Source of the DNA: an uncultured archaeon
GTDB lineage: Archaea; Nanobdellota; Nanobdellia; Woesearchaeales; ARS49
Direction: 5' to 3'
Assembly: GCA_902385765.1 (NCBI GenBank)
Contig: CABMGU010000035.1
Coordinates: forward strand, 1-9,307
Length of the DNA stretch: 9,307 bases
Positions 5,070-9,307 of this stretch are shown in pieces (the first letter of the stretch is position 1; each line of letters starts with the position of its first letter). Below the pieces are notes generated by a model. The model searched no databases. It was not told the DNA's origin and was given only the letters and a program-made list of their open reading frames with translations. Made by a program: the position numbers and the translations under genes.

Positions 5070-6876
5070 TTAGTTTCTTCAGTAATTCTACAATCTTTTG
5101 TCCAGAAGCCTTTCCTCTGAGCTCACCCATTGCTTTTCCAATAAGTGCATTTATCGGCATTCCTTTGCTTTCCTCAATAATCCTTGTGAGTTCTCTCAAT
5201 AATTCTCCTTCTGAAAGCATGCGGTATTTGTTCAAAACTTCTTTTACGGATTTTTTCTCTTTTAATATCTCCAGAACGCTTTCTTTTGATATCTCCTCGT
5301 GTTCAAGCGCAGTTAACAGTGCGCAGAAGTCTTCATCTGCAGGATTAATCTCGATATTGAATTGTCGTTTGACAGTTCTTTCTGCTGTCATCAGCAATTC
5401 AGCGATATAAGCTGGCTTTAGTGCTTTGAATGATTTGGCGAACTGGTCGAATAGTAATGCTCTGTCTGATTTTGCGACTAATTCTGCTAAATCGTGTCCG
5501 AGCCCGAGTTTTTCGTATCTTCCGATTTTGTGCTCTATTAACTCAGGTATTTCTACAGAATCAATCATTTGTTTCGTAATCTTTATTGGTAATACGTCTG
5601 TTTCAGGGTACATTCTTGCTGCGCCTGGCATTAATCGCATGAATGTTGTGGTGCCGTCTTCGTTTGCTCTTCTTACTTCTTTCGGCACTCCGCGGATGGC
5701 ATCGTTTGCTCTTACAAGTACTGCTTGTAATGCCCGTTCAGCTCTGTTCTTGGCGTCTGCTACAAGTACAAAGCCGTCGTGGTTTCCGCAGTCAAGGTGT
5801 TTTGCTATCTGCTCAACTTCATCTGGAAGTATTCCATAGTTCGGAAGTTCATCGCTGTGGAAGATTCCTCCGACGCCGGATGCAACTTTTGCACGGTCAG
5901 AAAACTCTGTGCCGAGTCTTCTTCCTGGTTGGACTTCTTTTCCAATCAGCCCCTTAAAGCAGGGCAGTTTGATTCCAAGTACAGCTCCTCCTTTTGATAG
6001 TGCAGAAGCTATTACTTTTGATTTTGAGTTCACAAGCAGTCTTGAAGCATCCACGATTTGTGCGAATACTTCGCGGACATTTCTTTTTTCAAGTTCTTTT
6101 TTGATGTCAATCAGGCTTTGCTGTCGCACTGCTTCCAATTCTACCAGTTTTGGAAGTAATTTCAGGTCTTGCGCTCCTTTTATCTCCACTCGCTCGCCGC
6201 CCTCGATTGAGACATTGACGTCCTGTCGTATTGTGCCTAGTCCCCGCTTTACTTTTCCTGTGCTTCGCAGGAACAATCCGAGTTTTTCAGCGACTTCTGC
6301 GCAGTGGTCAGGCGACACAATGTCTGGTCCTGTTGAAATCTCGAGTAAAGGAATGCCGAGCCTGTCCAGTCTGAAGGTTGTCTTGTCAGGTTCGTCTTTT
6401 ATCAGTCTTGCTGCGTCTTCTTCGATTATGATTGTTGGAATGCTGATTTTTCCCAGTGAGGAATCTATCCTGCCGTCATAAGCGACCAGAGCAGTACGCT
6501 GAAAGCCTGAAGTGTTGCTTCCGTCAACTACGGTCTTTCTCATTACTTGTACTTCATCTACAAACTTTGCTTTGAACAGCTTGGCAACCTGTACTCCTGC
6601 AAGCAGTGCTTCCTGCCTCAAACTTCTTGGTGGTTCTTCATCAAGTTCTATTAGGCAGCAGTTGTCATCGTATGCTTCGTATTCGTATTTTTTGCCTTTC
6701 AGTGCTTCTTGTGCTGCTGCTATGTCAACTTCTCCGGTCTCGCCCACAACTGCTCTTAGTTTTCTTGTGATTGTATAGTGTGGTGTATTCTCATGAATAA
6801 TTGAATCGCATTCGCAGAACAGTTTTTTTGTGTCAACCTGTTGGTGTATTTCTAGTCCGCACTTGACCTTTGCCAT
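5056..6876 (-). CDS. gatE: Glu-tRNA(Gln) amidotransferase subunit E
   Basis: GatE is the tRNA-binding kinase/transamidation subunit of the archaeal GatDE enzyme. It phosphorylates Glu on misacylated Glu-tRNA(Gln) and uses ammonia channelled from GatD to make Gln-tRNA(Gln) in the cytoplasm. The 606 residues match the usual length. The GatB-like catalytic part opens with CGLEIHQQ (6-13) and carries DRLGIPLLEISTGPD (171-185) and RQDVNVSI (217-224). A large insert related to the AspRS GAD domain spans about 265-410, followed by MPGAARMYPETD (416-427). A helical YqeY-like tail (about 455-600) ends with IVELLKKLTKSS. The insert separates GatE from bacterial GatB. The ATG at 6876 has GGGAG seven bases upstream (6888-6884), a good Shine-Dalgarno. 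The first 25 nt lie within the end of the preceding UPF0248 gene, implying translational coupling in one operon with gatD. Confidence 0.97.
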   Translation of the reverse strand: MAKVKCGLEIHQQVDTKKLFCECDSIIHENTPHYTITRKLRAVVGETGEVDIAAAQEALKGKKYEYEAYDDNCCLIELDEEPPRSLRQEALLAGVQVAKLFKAKFVDEVQVMRKTVVDGSNTSGFQRTALVAYDGRIDSSLGKISIPTIIIEEDAARLIKDEPDKTTFRLDRLGIPLLEISTGPDIVSPDHCAEVAEKLGLFLRSTGKVKRGLGTIRQDVNVSIEGGERVEIKGAQDLKLLPKLVELEAVRQQSLIDIKKELEKRNVREVFAQIVDASRLLVNSKSKVIASALSKGGAVLGIKLPCFKGLIGKEVQPGRRLGTEFSDRAKVASGVGGIFHSDELPNYGILPDEVEQIAKHLDCGNHDGFVLVADAKNRAERALQAVLVRANDAIRGVPKEVRRANEDGTTTFMRLMPGAARMYPETDVLPIKITKQMIDSVEIPELIEHKIGRYEKLGLGHDLAELVAKSDRALLFDQFAKSFKALKPAYIAELLMTAERTVKRQFNIEINPADEDFCALLTALEHEEISKESVLEILKEKKSVKEVLNKYRMLSEGELLRELTRIIEESKGMPINALIGKAMGELRGKASGQKIVELLKKLTKSS

Positions 6877-7097
6877 ATGATTTCTCCCTTTTGTTTGATT
6901 ATTTTTATTCTGTGCAATGGAATGTTCGTTTCTTCGCCGTTTTTTTCTATTATTATGAACAGTCCCTCGATTTTCTTGATTGCAGTGTATGGTATTGCTG
7001 TGAGTTTGCCGAAGTCCCGGTACTCAATCGTGTACTCTTCTGGTTTGATTTTTTTGTCCCATTTGATTTGGTTGAGCACATCTTGTACTGGTCTCAT
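6852..7097 (-). CDS. UPF0248/DUF504 (MJ1316-type) small protein
   Basis: This is an 81-residue protein of the UPF0248 family (DUF504, also described as the MJ1316 RNA cyclic-group end recognition domain). Family features are MRPVQDVLNQIKWD (1-14), EYTIEYRDFG (21-30), IPYTAI (35-40) and the strongly conserved IPLHRI (59-64). The family is linked to RNA end recognition or repair by domain associations; the function of stand-alone members is not established. The frame is open further upstream (to 7316), but that part is out-of-frame gatD sequence. The start at 7097 fits the family N-terminus and forms a 4-nt ATGA overlap with the gatD stop. No Shine-Dalgarno is seen, so reinitiation after gatD is likely. 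Its 3' end overlaps gatE by 25 nt. Its position inside the gatD-gatE operon suggests a tRNA-related role. Confidence 0.88.
   Translation of the reverse strand: MRPVQDVLNQIKWDKKIKPEEYTIEYRDFGKLTAIPYTAIKKIEGLFIIIEKNGEETNIPLHRIKIIKQKGEIIWQRSSAD
6884..6888 (-). promoter_or_regulatory. Shine-Dalgarno site of gatE
   Basis: GGGAG on the minus strand sits seven bases before the gatE ATG, inside the coding end of the UPF0248 gene. It is the only well-spaced Shine-Dalgarno I find in the window and supports the chosen gatE start. The leaderless-type genes here lack one. Confidence 0.6.
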
Positions 7098-8362
7098 ATC
7101 AAAAAGCAGTCGTCTACTTCCCGGCTGCTTATCTCGCCTGCAATGTTTGTCAGCATGAACTCTTTTGCGTCTTTCTGTTTGAGCGCAACCATAAGTTTTG
7201 AATACGCGGCTTCTGGAAGCATATCTGAGAGATAGGTTGCTCCTACTTCCATGCTCAGCTTTCGCAGGTTTGCATAAACGTATGGGTGGACTCTGCCGTA
7301 CAGTGTTTGTGAGCATATCATTACAGGGATTTTCTTTGCTGCTTTTTGTAGTGCTGGAATTAGCGATTTTGGATTGTTAGTGGGAACGTGTCCGAGTGCA
7401 GTTGCAACAATCACGAGGCCGTGCACTTTCTCCTTTAGATGATAATCAATGATGCCCGGATCCATATCTGGGTAAATGTATACCATTGCAACTCTCGGCT
7501 CAAGTTCGCGCAAGGAGGTTTTTCCTGAGTTTCTTTTTGCATAATCCTCTTTTATGACTTCAATTTTGCCGTCTGTGAATACTTTTGCAAAAGGTTCATC
7601 GTTTATTGCCCTGAACGCGTCTCTTCTTGATGTGTGCATTTTTCTGACTTTGGTTCCTCGTGTAAGGTTGCAGAATTCGTCTGACATTGTGCCGTGCATG
7701 CACACAACTACTCCTGCTCCGTCCCATTTTGCTGCAGCAGTGACTGCGCAGATTAAGTTCATGAACGCATCAGAGCTTCCTCTGTCAATGGACCTTTGCG
7801 CTCCTGTTATGACTACTGGCTTGTTTAGGTCTTTGAGCAAAAAGGATAGTGCTGCGCTTGTGAAATGCATGGTGTCCGTGCCGTGCGTTATGACCACCCC
7901 GTCAACTTCATTAATCACCTTTAGAACTTCCTCAGCCATTTTTACCCAGTCGGATGCCATGGCGTCTTCTGACATCACGCTCATTACTTTTGCTGCCTTG
8001 ATGTTTGCGATTTCTTCAAGTTCTGGGCACATTGCGACAAAATCTTCTGCAGAGTAATCGGCATAGACGCCTCCTGTTCTGTAGTCTATTCTTGAGGAGA
8101 TTGTTCCGCCTGTGGAGAGTATTGCTACAGTTGGTAAATCTGCTTTTGGCTTGAGTTTTTTTGCCTTTAAAACCGGGGTCTTGTATTCTTCCAAAACAAT
8201 CATCTTCTTGATTTTCTTGTTTTCAATTCCGATGTTGTAGCCGGTCTTCAGCTTTAGAACTGTGATATCCTGCGATAGAAGTTCCGGTCTTGGAAGTATA
8301 ATGCCTTCGAATTCGCCATCAGAAGTTGTTATTTTTACTTTATCACCGGCTTTTGGCTTCAT
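7094..8362 (-). CDS. gatD: Glu-tRNA(Gln) amidotransferase subunit D
   Basis: GatD is the asparaginase-like subunit of archaeal GatDE. It hydrolyses an amide donor and passes ammonia to GatE. The 422 residues match the family. An N-terminal beta-rich Tudor-like domain (1-60; note VKITTSDGEFEGIILPRPE) and a linker precede the L-asparaginase fold (78-410). Catalytic signatures are intact: STGGTISS (83-90) with nucleophile T87, HGTD (160-163) with T162 and D163, and the asparaginase lysine K241 within VRKMHTSRRDAF. The second lobe includes PRVAMVYIYPDMD (289-301), GLVIVATALGHVP (315-327) and a C-terminal ISSREVDDCFLI. The ATG at 8362 lies about 26 nt from a TATA-like box, and no Shine-Dalgarno is present, suggesting leaderless translation. 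It is the first gene of gatD - UPF0248 - gatE, and its stop TGA shares bases with the next ATG. Confidence 0.97.
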   Translation of the reverse strand: MKPKAGDKVKITTSDGEFEGIILPRPELLSQDITVLKLKTGYNIGIENKKIKKMIVLEEYKTPVLKAKKLKPKADLPTVAILSTGGTISSRIDYRTGGVYADYSAEDFVAMCPELEEIANIKAAKVMSVMSEDAMASDWVKMAEEVLKVINEVDGVVITHGTDTMHFTSAALSFLLKDLNKPVVITGAQRSIDRGSSDAFMNLICAVTAAAKWDGAGVVVCMHGTMSDEFCNLTRGTKVRKMHTSRRDAFRAINDEPFAKVFTDGKIEVIKEDYAKRNSGKTSLRELEPRVAMVYIYPDMDPGIIDYHLKEKVHGLVIVATALGHVPTNNPKSLIPALQKAAKKIPVMICSQTLYGRVHPYVYANLRKLSMEVGATYLSDMLPEAAYSKLMVALKQKDAKEFMLTNIAGEISSREVDDCFLI

Positions 8363-8383
8363 ATCAGGAATATTAAGAGGAGG

Positions 8384-8393
8384 GTATAAAAAT
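8384..8393 (-). promoter_or_regulatory. TATA box for the gatD operon
   Basis: ATTTTTATAC on the minus strand is centred about 26 nt upstream of the gatD ATG and falls in the 33-nt gap after the peptidase gene. The T-run could also help end peptidase transcription. A separate promoter here means gatD need not be co-transcribed with the peptidase gene. Confidence 0.5.
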
Positions 8394-8395
8394 GT

Positions 8396-9307
8396 TTATG
8401 CTTTGAAAAACGCCAGGAAATCGTCTGTCAGATATTTGATGTCCAGGCCTGAATACCCTATCATCTGTGCAAGTTCTTCTATGCTTTTGCCTGCATTGCC
8501 CCATTTCCATAATGATTTGAGGAATTCTCCTGATTCTTTTTTTGAGAACCATTCGTTGCCGAACTTTTCTTCCAGTTTCTTTCTCAGCATAACTTCAAAC
8601 AGCCATGCTCTGACATAGTCTGCTGCGTAAAGTCCTGAGTCAACGTCAAGCAGGTAATTTTCAGGGTAATAGTTTATTTTTGTTGCCTTTGTCAGCAAGT
8701 CAGCATACATTTTTGCAGTGGAGGAATATGTTCCTGCTGTTGGCATGAATTTTCCGTCGAGTTTTGTCAGGTCATTTCTGTGTAATTTGAGTTCGTAGAT
8801 GATTTTCACTGCATATCTTCTGAATGCCTGTAGTTTTTCTTCCATTATGAAGTTGGCAAATTTTTTGGCGTCTTCTGGAGTCATTCCTACATATTTTTGC
8901 AGGAATGTGGCATTTGACAGCAGATATTCTATCAGGAATGCGTATGCTTCTGAGACGCTGTTTGCACCAAGATTCCTCAATTGGTATGATAGATTTGCGT
9001 CTGTGTTTGCGAAATGTTCTGTGTGTCCTGATTCGTGGAAGAATGCCTGATAATCCTCCTGGCCCCCGTGTGGCTTAATGACGAGGATGACCTCTTGAGG
9101 CACCTTGACCGGCATGCAGAATGCTCTTGGGACTTTTTTCTCTCTTTCTTCAACATCTAAAATCACATTTTTCTGGTTGCCGAAGTCTATTCCTATGTCG
9201 TTCCAGAACTTTTTTGCTACTTCCAGCAGTTTTTCTTTTTGGAAGAACTTGTCAAATGGTTTTGCGCGGGCAAAGTAAGCGTAATCATATGGTCTTGCAT
9301 CCTTTAA
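8396..9307 (-). CDS. M3-like zinc metallopeptidase (HExxH), 5' end cut by window edge
   Basis: The C-terminal 303 residues are visible; the frame is open from the right edge to the TAA at 8398-8396. The zinc-binding motif HESGH lies at visible residues 91-95 (bases 9037-9023), and a glutamate at 120 (in NSVSEAYAF) is 29 residues after the first histidine, the spacing of zinc ligands in M3 oligopeptidases. A later GLYAADYVRAW (about 225-235) resembles the tyrosine-containing substrate-binding segment of M3 enzymes. H91, E92, H95 and E120 are all intact, so it looks active. No signal or membrane segment is seen in this part. It would cleave short peptides in the cytoplasm. The GTG at 9166-9164 is an internal valine, not a start, because M3-like sequence continues upstream. 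M32 or another gluzincin family is a less likely alternative. Confidence 0.72.
   Translation of the reverse strand, partial: LKDARPYDYAYFARAKPFDKFFQKEKLLEVAKKFWNDIGIDFGNQKNVILDVEEREKKVPRAFCMPVKVPQEVILVIKPHGGQEDYQAFFHESGHTEHFANTDANLSYQLRNLGANSVSEAYAFLIEYLLSNATFLQKYVGMTPEDAKKFANFIMEEKLQAFRRYAVKIIYELKLHRNDLTKLDGKFMPTAGTYSSTAKMYADLLTKATKINYYPENYLLDVDSGLYAADYVRAWLFEVMLRKKLEEKFGNEWFSKKESGEFLKSLWKWGNAGKSIEELAQMIGYSGLDIKYLTDDFLAFFKA

Noticed and set aside
5909..6481. 190-residue plus-strand reading frame
   Set aside because: It lies wholly antisense to gatE, is Ser/Pro/Phe-rich as expected from the complement of Lys/Glu-rich coding DNA, and shows no family resemblance.
6852..7316. A longer 154-residue version of the UPF0248 protein
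   Set aside because: The extra 73 residues upstream overlap gatD in another frame and have low-complexity Arg/Ser composition. The family N-terminus and the ATGA junction both place the start at 7097.
7554..8057. 167-residue plus-strand reading frame
   Set aside because: It is antisense to gatD, with a Ser/Thr-rich shadow composition.
8396..9166. Peptidase starting at the GTG at 9166
   Set aside because: The same frame stays open for 47 more codons to the window edge with ordinary coding sequence, so the GTG is an internal valine and the true start is outside.

Overview
The window reads as chromosomal DNA of an archaeon. The strongest evidence is gatD and gatE, which encode the archaea-specific Glu-tRNA(Gln) amidotransferase. 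It is supported by a family otherwise typical of archaea (UPF0248/MJ1316), an archaeal-type tRNA without encoded CCA, and AT-rich TATA-like boxes about 26-28 nt upstream of start codons, the geometry of leaderless archaeal transcripts. The compact gene packing and the lysine-rich LAGLIDADG endonuclease would suit a DPANN-type lineage, but no phylogenetic marker here settles that.

Layout from left to right. (1) 1-864, minus strand: most of a TruD-type tRNA pseudouridine-13 synthase, running off the left edge. (2) 865-969: a short gap with a TATA box for each flanking gene and, between them, a 30-nt piece resembling the acceptor/D-arm half of a tRNA. (3) 970-3065, plus strand: a free-standing two-motif LAGLIDADG endonuclease whose last codons and stop lie inside a complete tRNA-Arg(CCT). 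Four nucleotides after the tRNA comes a probable six-hairpin-glycosidase-like gene, broken by one in-frame TAA. (4) 3066-4304, minus strand: a membrane-anchored processive family-2 glycosyltransferase. (5) 4386-5069, plus strand: a YjdF/DUF2238-like membrane protein, divergent from the glycosyltransferase and convergent with gatE. (6) 5056-8362, minus strand: a tight gatD - UPF0248 - gatE operon with overlapping junctions. (7) 8396-9307, minus strand: the C-terminal 303 residues of an M3-like HExxH metallopeptidase, running off the right edge.

Much of the content concerns tRNA: TruD modifies tRNA at U13, the tRNA-Arg is a direct gene product, and GatDE makes Gln-tRNA(Gln). The most unusual part is 900-2300. 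There an endonuclease gene merges into a tRNA with atypical tertiary-core bases (C8, U21), a possible tRNA half-copy lies upstream of the endonuclease, and the next gene may get its mRNA 5' end from tRNA 3' processing. I see no CRISPR array, IS element, rRNA or riboswitch, and no gene-free stretch above 300 bases.
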